Source: an uncultured Mycoplasmatota bacterium (GTDB taxonomy: Bacteria; Bacillota_I; Bacilli_A; Mycoplasmatales; Mycoplasmoidaceae). Taken from it: a DNA stretch of 30,531 bases. The stretch lies in contig CATEWF010000005.1 of assembly GCA_949527715.1 (NCBI GenBank), forward strand, positions 1 to 30,531, written 5' to 3'. Made by a program: the position numbers and the translations under genes. This document shows positions 22,651 through 30,531 of this stretch, piece by piece. How positions within the stretch are numbered: position 1 is the first letter of the stretch; each line of letters starts with the position of its first letter. The notes under the pieces are model-generated. The model saw only the letters and a list, made by a program, of their open reading frames with translations. It was not told where the DNA came from and made no database searches.

Positions 22651-25600
22651 ATGCTGAACGAATATAAAAGAAAAACTGACTATGAGGTTGGACAATTAAA
22701 AAATTATATATTCTTAGTTCCTTCAACATCCAATATTAATTATGTTATTGATAATGGTGTTGCGATAGCCAATGAAGTAATTGGTGATGTAATTAAGATA
22801 TATTGTGCCTCTGTTAGTATGACAAGTGAGGAAACAGAGGAAACAAGATTCAAGTTCAAGAATACTGTTAATGTAAGATTTCATGAATCTTCCATTGATG
22901 GCTTGACTGAGTTATTGAATGACTTTATTCATAATGACTATAAGGTTATTGTGGAAGATAAGATGGGTGTTCAATATGTATGTCATTTGGATTTCAATGC
23001 AATGGCTACATACACTTATAACTTTATGACAAACTTTGTAAGTCCTAACTATTGTGATGTCAAATTTGAAACTAATTCAAATTTCCCAACTCTACAATTG
23101 TTAAATAAAATTAATAATTACATATTAAAGAAGATTAACCCTTGTGAGTATAACAATGGTCAGATACTTGATTTCAAATTGTGTGATTACAATTATACTT
23201 ACATTGTGAGGGATAACAATAGATTTTCTGGTGTGTATGCCACTGGTTCTTATGATGATTCACCTTACAAAGATATTGAATACATTAAGAACAGCCTCAT
23301 CTTTACCGAAATGTATGATGGAAAGGAGTTCACTGATACTCTTCAATTCAGTATTCCTTTATCTTCTTATCGTTCATATTGGCAGTATGATTTGATTGAG
23401 TTCAAGAATAATAGATATGTTGCATTGTTCAATACAGTTAATGGCAATAGTATTGCAAGTGGTTATGACAATGGTTATTTTCCATCATTTACTATTTCAA
23501 CTTCTGATAATGATGCCTCACAAAATATGATTACAATTATGTTAACTCATAAGGGTAATCAACCATTTGCTTATCATAACACTAAATCACTTGATGATTT
23601 GATTAATAAGGATGTTACAATTCTCTATACACAGGTTGCACCGTTCTATGCAAATAATCAAACTTATCAGACTTCTGTATGTCTTTCAAATAATTTGGCT
23701 GCTCATACATTATTACAGGAAACAACTTCAACTGGTGTTAAATTAAATAATTATTGGGTGCTTCAAAACTATGAGAATACATTTGATGGGGCAAACATAA
23801 ACATCATTGGTCATTACAATATAGAAAGCCAAATGAAGGGTACAGAAATCCTATTTACAGACTTATCTTGTGGTGGTGATGGAAATGTATGTAAGTTCAA
23901 ACAAACACCGCCTAAAACGATTAATTTAACGTTTGATAACAAGACATTCTCTACTTGTTTTGAAAGTGAATGTGCATTTGTGTTAAACAGTGTTCCGTCT
24001 TGGATAACAATCAAAAATCCCAATGGTGAGGGTTCTCTTGTCAATGGTGAAGCAAACGAAGCATATTGCACTACTATTGAAGTAATGGATAATCTTCAAA
24101 CACCACAGAGTGCAACTATCATAATGAGTAATCAATACAATATCTATCCGTTTACTGTAAATTATTTGCCTTATGGTTCATCTTCTTGTGATTGGATTGA
24201 AAATGTTGATAATATTACATTATATACCGCACAAAAACAGACTGCACATTTCAAAATATCACAACATTATCAAGGGATGATTAATCCATTAACTGATGTA
24301 AAAGTTAAATCATTGTATTGGATAAAAGATGGTGAAACAAACCAAAATATTGATGGTACTGTTTATGTAAATGCAGACAGTAGTATTGAAGTCATTATGA
24401 CTGAGAATGAAACTGGTTTTGCTCGTCAATGGGTTATGGAGATTGAAATAACCACTGGTGATAATACAAAAGTATGTAATATCATTTTTTCACAAGACAA
24501 GAAATATTATAAAGAACAATTGGAAACTGGTTACTTATGTGATGGAAAAGATGAGTATCAGAAATTAGCAGTATATTATGGTTATACACCATCTCAAATT
24601 AATATTTTCAAGGAGTATAAGAAAGGTGATATTATAATGACCAACTCTCCAAATTGTCAATCTGAAATGAGTGAATGGAGAGCATCAGAAGATAGTTTCA
24701 TATGTGAAAACAACGCAAAATATGTTAAACTTGAATTATGGATAAGTGAGAATGGCGGTTTGACTTGGACTAATACTGGGCAAACAAAGAAAGGTACATT
24801 ACTTGAAAATCAATCTCCTGATTGTTCTACAAATTATCGTTGGAGAGATATGGGTGGTTACATCTGTGATGAAGGTGATAAATATCAAAAACTTGAAAAA
24901 TGGTCTTGGGATACTTCATCATTGACTTGGGGTAAGTTCTTGGGCGAAACAATGATTGGTGATTTGATTGAAGTCGGTGCTACTGAATGTATGGCATTAA
25001 TCAATTCTGATTTCACACTATGTTATGAATTGAGAGATAGTTGTAATGTAGCCAAAATGGAATTGGTTGGTAGAGGTAAATACATTATTGATTGGGGTGA
25101 TGGTGTAACTGAAACTCATGGAACTGATGATGAATTGAACAAAAAGATAACAGTCGAACACACTTATGACAGCACACATTATAATTCTTGTGTAAATATC
25201 AAAGGTCATGTAATTTATTGTAATGTGATTGCTAATGGTAATCAAGTAATTAGTTCCTTTGATATGAGTAATGCTGTTGGATTGGTTGAATTGAGATTGT
25301 TTGAAGATAAAGTAATACTTGATGAACAATTTCCTAACTTACATAAAGTAACTGCTACAACTTGGGATTTGAAGAATGCAATAAATCTATCTTACTTTGG
25401 AATGGATAATTTCTTCTACACTGGCACACTTAATAATGTGCAATATACAATGCCAGAATCAATTAGAGATATTACATTCACTAATTCAAATAGTCAGAGT
25501 TCAACATTCCAAACAGCAACACAATATGCAAACTTCTGGAGGAAAAAGGAATATAAAACACCTGTTGTAATACATTCTTGCCCATTGGTAAACAGTCTTA

Positions 25601-26736
25601 ATGAGCAGATTACTTGTTCATTATCACAAAATGAATACAATGCTTTTGAACATAATAATATATTTATTGATAACTGTTGTTCAACTCAAGGTGATAGACA
25701 ATTCAGATGGAAAGAGGAGCATGATATAATTGTTAATTCATTCATTTGTGAAGGAACAAATAAATATCAGACAGTATATCTTCAATGGAGAACTTATCAG
25801 AGCGGGCATTGGACTGAATGGGAATCATATTATCAACCTATCCGTTATGAGAGAGGAAAATTAATTGAAATCAATTCAATTGACTGTGGTGGTAAACCTA
25901 CCAAACAATACAAATGGGAACAGTCTGGTGAAATCACTTGTGAGGGTTATGCTTCATATCGTCTTGAAGTTCAATTTGAAAGTGAAGATGGTGGTATAAC
26001 TTGGAAATTAACTGGAAAGCGAAGATTGGGAGAAAAGATACAAGATTTTGATGAACGATGCGGTTGGAGTGGTGTCGAACCACAATATCGTTGGTTTGAG
26101 GAAAATGACAAATATCTTTGTGTATCTGATGAGAGAGGTGAATTGATAAAGGGTACTTTTGATAAGTCATTGATAATTGATGGTGTAGTTCCAAAACTTC
26201 AATATAAAAAAAACGGTGGAAATATAACCGATGTTGAACAAGTAAACGCTGATGGCACATTCACTATCCTATCTGACGGTGTGTATTCTTTAAGATATAT
26301 GTTCAGTGGTTGCGATTGGCTTACTGAAGTAACTGAGATAAATATTGAAGAACAAATATCAACACTACAAATGGATGGTATGTTCCAATATTGTTCAAAA
26401 ATGAAAAATTTTAATCCTATTATAACAATTAAACAGAAACCTACTTCAATGACTGGAATGTTTAGTGGTTGCACAGCAATGACATCCTGCAATTTGAGTA
26501 ACTTTGTTGATACAAGCAATATCAAGGATTTTACTGGCATATGGAGAAATTGTAGTGCAATGACAAGACTTGACATAAGTAGATGGAAGTGTTCATATCA
26601 ATATCCTTATGATGGTGTATTACAGAATTGTAGCAAATTAAAAAGGATAAAGGTTACTGGTTGCAATGATACTTCATTATCAACTATTGGTCAATGGATG
26701 ATTACTTATACACCAGATGCTGTAATAACAAAATAA
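22651..26736 (+). CDS. large modular receptor-binding or tail appendage protein
   Basis: This 1361-aa protein is mosaic. Residues 1-400 form a tail-attachment region (MLNEYKRKTDYEVGQLKNY, then beta-rich). Residues about 419-510 resemble a BACON-like beta sandwich (VPSWITIKNPNGEG). From about 625 come Cys-containing modules of about 50 residues, with W-x(5-8)-Y-I/L-C-x-G-x-x-KY-x-KL, a W half way, and a closing DC; clear copies lie near nt 24530, 24673, 24836, 25701 and 25909. Between them is a PKD-like piece (IDWGDGVTETH, about 814). The end (about 1211-1361) has BspA-like LRRs (MFSGCTAMTSCNLSNF). BACON and LRR domains suggest glycan or mucin binding. Start 22651 is chosen because ATG 22600 lies inside the terminator and motif. 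Confidence 0.7.
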   Translation: MLNEYKRKTDYEVGQLKNYIFLVPSTSNINYVIDNGVAIANEVIGDVIKIYCASVSMTSEETEETRFKFKNTVNVRFHESSIDGLTELLNDFIHNDYKVIVEDKMGVQYVCHLDFNAMATYTYNFMTNFVSPNYCDVKFETNSNFPTLQLLNKINNYILKKINPCEYNNGQILDFKLCDYNYTYIVRDNNRFSGVYATGSYDDSPYKDIEYIKNSLIFTEMYDGKEFTDTLQFSIPLSSYRSYWQYDLIEFKNNRYVALFNTVNGNSIASGYDNGYFPSFTISTSDNDASQNMITIMLTHKGNQPFAYHNTKSLDDLINKDVTILYTQVAPFYANNQTYQTSVCLSNNLAAHTLLQETTSTGVKLNNYWVLQNYENTFDGANINIIGHYNIESQMKGTEILFTDLSCGGDGNVCKFKQTPPKTINLTFDNKTFSTCFESECAFVLNSVPSWITIKNPNGEGSLVNGEANEAYCTTIEVMDNLQTPQSATIIMSNQYNIYPFTVNYLPYGSSSCDWIENVDNITLYTAQKQTAHFKISQHYQGMINPLTDVKVKSLYWIKDGETNQNIDGTVYVNADSSIEVIMTENETGFARQWVMEIEITTGDNTKVCNIIFSQDKKYYKEQLETGYLCDGKDEYQKLAVYYGYTPSQINIFKEYKKGDIIMTNSPNCQSEMSEWRASEDSFICENNAKYVKLELWISENGGLTWTNTGQTKKGTLLENQSPDCSTNYRWRDMGGYICDEGDKYQKLEKWSWDTSSLTWGKFLGETMIGDLIEVGATECMALINSDFTLCYELRDSCNVAKMELVGRGKYIIDWGDGVTETHGTDDELNKKITVEHTYDSTHYNSCVNIKGHVIYCNVIANGNQVISSFDMSNAVGLVELRLFEDKVILDEQFPNLHKVTATTWDLKNAINLSYFGMDNFFYTGTLNNVQYTMPESIRDITFTNSNSQSSTFQTATQYANFWRKKEYKTPVVIHSCPLVNSLNEQITCSLSQNEYNAFEHNNIFIDNCCSTQGDRQFRWKEEHDIIVNSFICEGTNKYQTVYLQWRTYQSGHWTEWESYYQPIRYERGKLIEINSIDCGGKPTKQYKWEQSGEITCEGYASYRLEVQFESEDGGITWKLTGKRRLGEKIQDFDERCGWSGVEPQYRWFEENDKYLCVSDERGELIKGTFDKSLIIDGVVPKLQYKKNGGNITDVEQVNADGTFTILSDGVYSLRYMFSGCDWLTEVTEINIEEQISTLQMDGMFQYCSKMKNFNPIITIKQKPTSMTGMFSGCTAMTSCNLSNFVDTSNIKDFTGIWRNCSAMTRLDISRWKCSYQYPYDGVLQNCSKLKRIKVTGCNDTSLSTIGQWMITYTPDAVITK

Positions 26737-26738
26737 AT

Positions 26739-26754
26739 TATGTTTATAATAAAA
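26739..26754 (+). promoter_or_regulatory. repeated late-type promoter motif, copy 8
   Basis: TATGTTTATAATAAAA. Here the motif ATG is only 16 nt before the start codon at 26756, unlike the usual 28-32 nt. It follows the previous stop without a hairpin. Confidence 0.4.
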
Positions 26755-26755
26755 A

Positions 26756-27379
26756 ATGGCTTTTTGTAAATATAAGAGAAGAGTTAGACAATATTCACTT
26801 GATGGTGGGATTACATGGTTAAATGTATCCCCCATTGAGTATGACAAAGGTAGTCTTATTGCTTGTGGCTTGCGGGAATGTGAAGATAATGGCTCAAGTG
26901 GTGAAACCCCTACAGTGTATGAAAGATGGGTTACAATTCCAAACGAATATCTCTGTAATGGAGTTAATAAACATTACAAATTGAAGAAACAAGTAAGTGA
27001 TGACGGTATAAATTGGACTGATGCAGTTCCACTTGAAGAAAGAGCTGGTCAGATTTATGAGGAAAACTCTCCTGATTGTAATGGTGGGGCTGGTATTCAA
27101 TATGAACGTTGGGTTGTGATTGAAAGTAGTTTTATCTGTGATGGTGTTGATAAGTATGAGAAATTGCAAAAACAAGTATCATCTGATAACTATTCTTGGA
27201 CTTCAATTGATGAGTATAAGAAAGGTAATCTCATTGAAACTGATTCTGTTGATTGTGGTTGGGTTAATCCTATTACTTGGGTTTCAACTGGTGAATATGT
27301 TTGCTTTACTGAACAACAAGATGACGGCATATACACAATTGAATGGAAAGAAGTAAATAATGAATATATTTGTGAATAA
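26756..27379 (+). CDS. Cys-module appendage protein
   Basis: This 207-aa protein is built almost entirely of the Cys-containing module found in the preceding large gene. It opens with a half-module, CKYKRRVRQYSLDGGITW, ending in C. Two complete modules follow (nt about 26921-27080 and 27101-27262, each with Y-x-C-x-G-x-x-K-Y/H-x-KL and a final SPDC or SVDC). A partial one ends abruptly as EWKEVNNEYICE. It stops just where the next module would begin, so it may be truncated, or the end may be an assembly edge. It is likely a tail accessory protein that binds the host surface or the large appendage. The amidase starts 7 nt later. Confidence 0.65.
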   Translation: MAFCKYKRRVRQYSLDGGITWLNVSPIEYDKGSLIACGLRECEDNGSSGETPTVYERWVTIPNEYLCNGVNKHYKLKKQVSDDGINWTDAVPLEERAGQIYEENSPDCNGGAGIQYERWVVIESSFICDGVDKYEKLQKQVSSDNYSWTSIDEYKKGNLIETDSVDCGWVNPITWVSTGEYVCFTEQQDDGIYTIEWKEVNNEYICE

Positions 27380-27386
27380 TTAAAAT

Positions 27387-27827
27387 ATGAAAGTAAAAGA
27401 AATAATATTACATTGTTCTGCAACGCCAGAGAAAAGAAACATAAAGGCAAAGGATATTGATGTAATGCACAAACAGAGAGGTTGGAAAGGAATCGGTTAT
27501 CATTATGTAATTGATTTGGATGGAACTATTGAAAAAGGAAGAGGTGAGAATGAGAATGGTGCTCATTGTGTTGGGCACAATTCCATTGCTCTTGGAATAT
27601 GTTATATTGGTGGATTGGATAATAAAATGAAACCAAAAGATACAAGAACAATTGAACAAAAAGAATCATTATATAAATTGGTTCTCTCATTGATGGAAAA
27701 ATATAATTTGAGAATGACTGACATCCATTGTCATTATGAGTTTGCAAATAAGGCTTGTCCTTGTTTCAAGATTGAAGATTTCATCAATGAATTAAATAAT
27801 TATATTAATTGCAAGAAAGATGAATAA
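27387..27827 (+). CDS. N-acetylmuramoyl-L-alanine amidase (endolysin)
   Basis: This 146-aa protein is a complete amidase_2 (T7 lysozyme-like) domain. The zinc ligands are H9 in ILHCSATP, H116 in CHYEF and C124 in KACPCF. The conserved RGWKGIGYHYVIDLDGTI (31-48) and GAHCVGHNSIALGICYIGG (58-76) are intact. It cuts the bond between muramic acid and the stem peptide and should be the main endolysin. It has no signal peptide or separate wall-binding domain, so it needs a holin-like partner, not recognised nearby. It sits between appendage genes, away from the GAF-spanin-GH108-like block, and overlaps the next gene by 8 nt. Confidence 0.9.
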   Translation: MKVKEIILHCSATPEKRNIKAKDIDVMHKQRGWKGIGYHYVIDLDGTIEKGRGENENGAHCVGHNSIALGICYIGGLDNKMKPKDTRTIEQKESLYKLVLSLMEKYNLRMTDIHCHYEFANKACPCFKIEDFINELNNYINCKKDE

Positions 27828-28524
27828 ATATTATCGTTATGAATTAATCCAAAAATATTACAATGGTGAACCTGCTCAACCAGAAGAATTTAAACTTGAT
27901 ATAAATAATGAACAAATGGTTTATTCTGCATCATCTTCTTCTTGTGCTAATGGTGATTATGCTGATTTTGAAGGTGAATGTAAACTTTACTATTTATATA
28001 TTTGCCCAAATGAGATTTATCCAATATATGATAAAACTAAAACACAAACATTTATCAAAAAATATATTAGTCTCCCATCAAGTTTTGATAAATTATTTGT
28101 TGTTAATACACAGGATATTGTAATTGACAATTTAACAGTTAATATTAATGATAATTTAGACCTTAGATATAGTTTTTGTAATAATTATAGTTTTTGTACT
28201 AATATAACTTCAACTGGGTTTGATATACCTTGTAATGATGAAATTTGTATTAATAATAATAATATAGGAAAAATAACCCTTAGACAAAAATCTACTAATA
28301 CTATACCCCTTGCTTCATTGGCTTGCACTTTTGCAAATAATCCTGTTAATATAATAGATATTACTAATTTAAGAACACCTCGTTCTGGTGTCCCATCATC
28401 TAACCTTAATACTTTCGGTGGATGTAATGCTACAGTATTATGTAAAAGTTATCAAAAAGAATATTTTGAAAGATATTCAGAATATTTTTCAATTGATTCA
28501 AATATTAAGTTTGAAGTAATTTAA
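27820..28524 (+). CDS. appendage protein with shared N-terminal module (234 aa)
   Basis: The first 30 residues (NKYYRYELIQKYYNGEPAQP) match the start of the 28548 gene (YTRYKKLEKYINGVPQ) and more loosely the 26756 gene, so I infer a common attachment module. The rest (31-234) is rich in Asn, Ser and Cys with beta-strand character (LRYSFCNNYSFCTNIT, GFDIPCNDEICINNN) and has no recognised fold. It probably sits on the tail with its neighbours. Its start overlaps the amidase stop by 8 nt, so it depends on that transcript and possibly on re-initiation. Confidence 0.55.
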   Translation: MNKYYRYELIQKYYNGEPAQPEEFKLDINNEQMVYSASSSSCANGDYADFEGECKLYYLYICPNEIYPIYDKTKTQTFIKKYISLPSSFDKLFVVNTQDIVIDNLTVNINDNLDLRYSFCNNYSFCTNITSTGFDIPCNDEICINNNNIGKITLRQKSTNTIPLASLACTFANNPVNIIDITNLRTPRSGVPSSNLNTFGGCNATVLCKSYQKEYFERYSEYFSIDSNIKFEVI

Positions 28525-28547
28525 AATAAAAAATATAATATTTTAAT

Positions 28548-30398
28548 ATGGCTACATATACAAGATATAAAAAATTAGAAAAATATATAAATGGTGTTCC
28601 ACAGGAAGAATATAAAAAAGGTGATGTAACTGGTGAAGAATTTGATATGTTATGCAAATGTCAATATGAGAATATTCAATTTTTGCCAAGTGATGAAACT
28701 ATTGTTGAAAAAGCAACTTGTGAAAATTGTCCACCTTATATACAAAATTATCACTACAACGAATGGGTAAAAAATGTAGGTTATGTAAATGGTGAAAAAT
28801 TAGAAGATTCAGACTGTTTTGAAAAAGGAGAATTAAAAGGTTCTTATTATTCAGATTATATGGGTAATAAAGATATATTTTTGGGGCTGCTCGATGGTGA
28901 GGGTGTACTTCAAAGAATACAAGAAGCAGGTGTTGGTGAAATAGTTGATGAAACTGTAGGGGTTTATAAAGTTGATGGTGTATATCCACAAGGTTATGCC
29001 TTTTCTTATGAATCTGCATTGGGTATACCTGACACTTTTACACACAGATTTGTTTTCTCAATGTATGATACCGAAAAAACGTTTAAAACTGTTGATTTTG
29101 AAAATCTTACAAATGGTTATCAAGCATTTGCTGGTTTAATTTTATTAAAGGATATAAAATATCTTGATAATGAACATTTCAAAACAAGTAATATGTGGAC
29201 ATTTGGCAATATGTTTGAAGGAGATGAAAATATAGAAATTATTGATTTATCACAACTTGATGGTTCTAATAATAAAGTGTTGGGTTATATTTTTAAAAAT
29301 TGTAAATTATTAAACACTTTTAAATTACCATTGGATAATCATAAAGTAACAATATTAGAAGGAATGTTCTATGGTTGTGCTTCCATTGACAATATTGATT
29401 TATCGTCATATAATTTTGATTTAATATATTCAATGAGTTATTTCTTTTTTAATTGTGGTAATTTAAAAACCTTTAAATTACCAAAACTAAATATGGAATA
29501 TTGCGAAAGTATTAAGTTTATGTTTGACAATACTACAATGGAAAGTATTGATGTTTCTAACTGTTTTGATTTTGGAGAAACAATGAATGATTATGACATT
29601 ACTAAAAATGTTGATGCAACGCAAATGTTTTCATATTGTCCAAATCTTACTGAAATCAATTTTGGTTACAATTTCAGAAAAGAAAAAATATCTTCAACGA
29701 GAGCTATGTTCAGCGATACTCAAAATATTAAAAAAATTACTTGTACTGAAGATTTCAAAAATTATCTGATTGATAATAAAAGTGTAAATTATTTACCTAA
29801 TGTAGATTCTATTGAATGGAATATATTACCAATTACATACAAAAAAGTTGATGGATATGTATACAAGCAAGCAAATATTAAAAACACATATTTAGTAAAT
29901 AAAAAGATTACTGTATATTATGGTGATAAATATGTTGGCTATGATGCAAACGATGAAATGATACTTCCACAAATAATTCAAGATGTACCAACAACTAATA
30001 GTATTATATTAAATAAAAATACAACTCTTAAAGATAAACCAGAATTAATAGGTATTTGGTTTAAACAAATATATGAAACAGTATCAATATCAATTAAAAA
30101 CAATATAATTAGATTTGGTGGTACATCTGGTAAATATGGATTTAAAGATAGTGTTGGATGTTCTGACAACCTTAAAAGTGAAAGTATTTCAAATTATAGT
30201 ACAGCACCCTCTAATCCACCATCTATGTGTGTATATAGGATTGTTCCTACAATTGATATTTCATCATTTGATACAACAACACCTATCGGAAAAATTAATA
30301 TAAAATCTGGTACTGGTTATATTGAGAAAACTTTTTGGTTCAATGTGTATAAAAAAGAAAATAATGAAATATATATTGACCCTATTAAACTTTATTAA
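28548..30398 (+). CDS. BspA-like leucine-rich repeat appendage protein
   Basis: This 616-aa protein begins with the short module shared with its neighbours (YTRYKKLEKYINGVPQ, then EEYKKGD) and a Cys-containing linker (to about 105). Residues about 222-405 are LRRs of the BspA/DUF285 type, with units such as MFEGDENIEIIDLSQL, MFYGCASIDNIDLSSY and MFSYCPNLTEINFGY, repeating the pattern MF-x-x-C-x-x-L-x-x-I-x-L. Residues about 406-616 form a beta-rich C-terminal domain. BspA-type repeats are known from Bacteroidetes surface proteins that bind host matrix; on a phage they likely serve adhesion to bacterial or mucosal glycans. It is followed by a clear terminator. Confidence 0.65.
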   Translation: MATYTRYKKLEKYINGVPQEEYKKGDVTGEEFDMLCKCQYENIQFLPSDETIVEKATCENCPPYIQNYHYNEWVKNVGYVNGEKLEDSDCFEKGELKGSYYSDYMGNKDIFLGLLDGEGVLQRIQEAGVGEIVDETVGVYKVDGVYPQGYAFSYESALGIPDTFTHRFVFSMYDTEKTFKTVDFENLTNGYQAFAGLILLKDIKYLDNEHFKTSNMWTFGNMFEGDENIEIIDLSQLDGSNNKVLGYIFKNCKLLNTFKLPLDNHKVTILEGMFYGCASIDNIDLSSYNFDLIYSMSYFFFNCGNLKTFKLPKLNMEYCESIKFMFDNTTMESIDVSNCFDFGETMNDYDITKNVDATQMFSYCPNLTEINFGYNFRKEKISSTRAMFSDTQNIKKITCTEDFKNYLIDNKSVNYLPNVDSIEWNILPITYKKVDGYVYKQANIKNTYLVNKKITVYYGDKYVGYDANDEMILPQIIQDVPTTNSIILNKNTTLKDKPELIGIWFKQIYETVSISIKNNIIRFGGTSGKYGFKDSVGCSDNLKSESISNYSTAPSNPPSMCVYRIVPTIDISSFDTTTPIGKINIKSGTGYIEKTFWFNVYKKENNEIYIDPIKLY

Positions 30399-30416
30399 TG
30401 TTAATTAATAAAAAAA

Positions 30417-30452
30417 AATGAGGATGATTAATTTTCATCCTCATTCTTTTTA
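30417..30452 (+). terminator. intrinsic terminator
   Basis: AATGAGGATGA (30417-30427) pairs perfectly with TCATCCTCATT (30435-30445), preceded by an A run and followed by CTTTTTATTT. The flanking A and T runs could make it work in both directions. Confidence 0.7.
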
Positions 30453-30513
30453 TTTAAATTGTTATTATTTATTTTTCAACATTACAAATATAAATAGTTA
30501 AAATATTAAAAAA

Positions 30514-30529
30514 TATGTTTATTATATAA
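30514..30529 (+). promoter_or_regulatory. repeated late-type promoter motif, copy 9
   Basis: TATGTTTATTATATAA at the right edge of the window, about 60 nt after the terminator. By the usual 28-32 nt spacing a further + strand gene should start near 30545, just outside the window. Confidence 0.45.
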
Positions 30530-30531
30530 AT

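Noticed and set aside
22651..30398. Diversity-generating retroelement targeting the appendage genes
   Set aside because: No reverse transcriptase and no template/variable repeat pair were seen in the window.
1..30531. CRISPR arrays, insertion sequences, integrase or attachment sites
   Set aside because: No regularly spaced repeats, terminal inverted repeats, transposase or recombinase motifs were found; the only spaced repeats are the promoter-like motifs.

Overview
This 30.5 kb AT-rich window looks like the structural and lysis half of a tailed phage (siphovirus type) or prophage of a Bacteroidales host. Every supportable gene is on the + strand. The host assignment rests on three things: a near-perfect Bacteroides-type promoter (TTTG, 19 nt, TAnnTTTG) at 70-100, the near absence of Shine-Dalgarno sites with A/T-rich leaders instead, and protein types familiar from Bacteroides phages (BACON-like and BspA-like LRR appendages, XkdF-like protease-scaffold). 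No integrase, tRNA, CRISPR array, insertion sequence or reverse transcriptase was seen.

Layout. (1) 1-2870, early or regulatory block: HNH endonuclease, four small unknown or membrane proteins, a PD-(D/E)XK-like protein and a sigma-factor-like protein, led by a host-type promoter. (2) 2934-5220: a small adhesin-head paralog, a coiled-coil tail-fibre protein and a decayed small appendage gene. (3) 5221-7000: small and large terminase. (4) 7005-10350: tail assembly chaperone pair with a probable -1 frameshift, tail completion proteins and a beta-rich tail protein. (5) 10406-18184: a 953-aa distal tail protein and a 1617-aa tape measure. (6) 18223-19882: lysis-like block with a GAF-like membrane protein, a spanin-like protein and a degraded GH108-like protein. 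(7) 19893-22557: XkdF-like protease fused to scaffold, with a nested in-frame scaffold start, then major capsid and tail tube. (8) 22618-30398: large receptor-binding and appendage proteins built from Cys-containing modules, a BACON-like domain and LRRs, interrupted by an amidase. No portal or head-tail connector gene was recognised here; they presumably lie outside the window.

How it works together. A 16-nt motif (consensus TATGTTTATATTAAAT) recurs nine times. In seven of the eight cases where the next gene is visible it lies 28-32 nt before the start codon, and in five cases it directly follows a terminator-like hairpin. I infer a late promoter array. The sigma-like gene sits just upstream in a block served by a host-type promoter, so a simple early-to-late cascade is plausible: host RNA polymerase makes the phage sigma, which then fires the repeated late promoters.

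The most notable observations are the terminator-plus-motif cassettes, the nested scaffold whose initiation region is identical over 21 nt to that of the major capsid gene, the slippery T TTT TTA site in the tail chaperone gene, and a decayed appendage gene whose two in-frame TGA codons look like former TGG codons.
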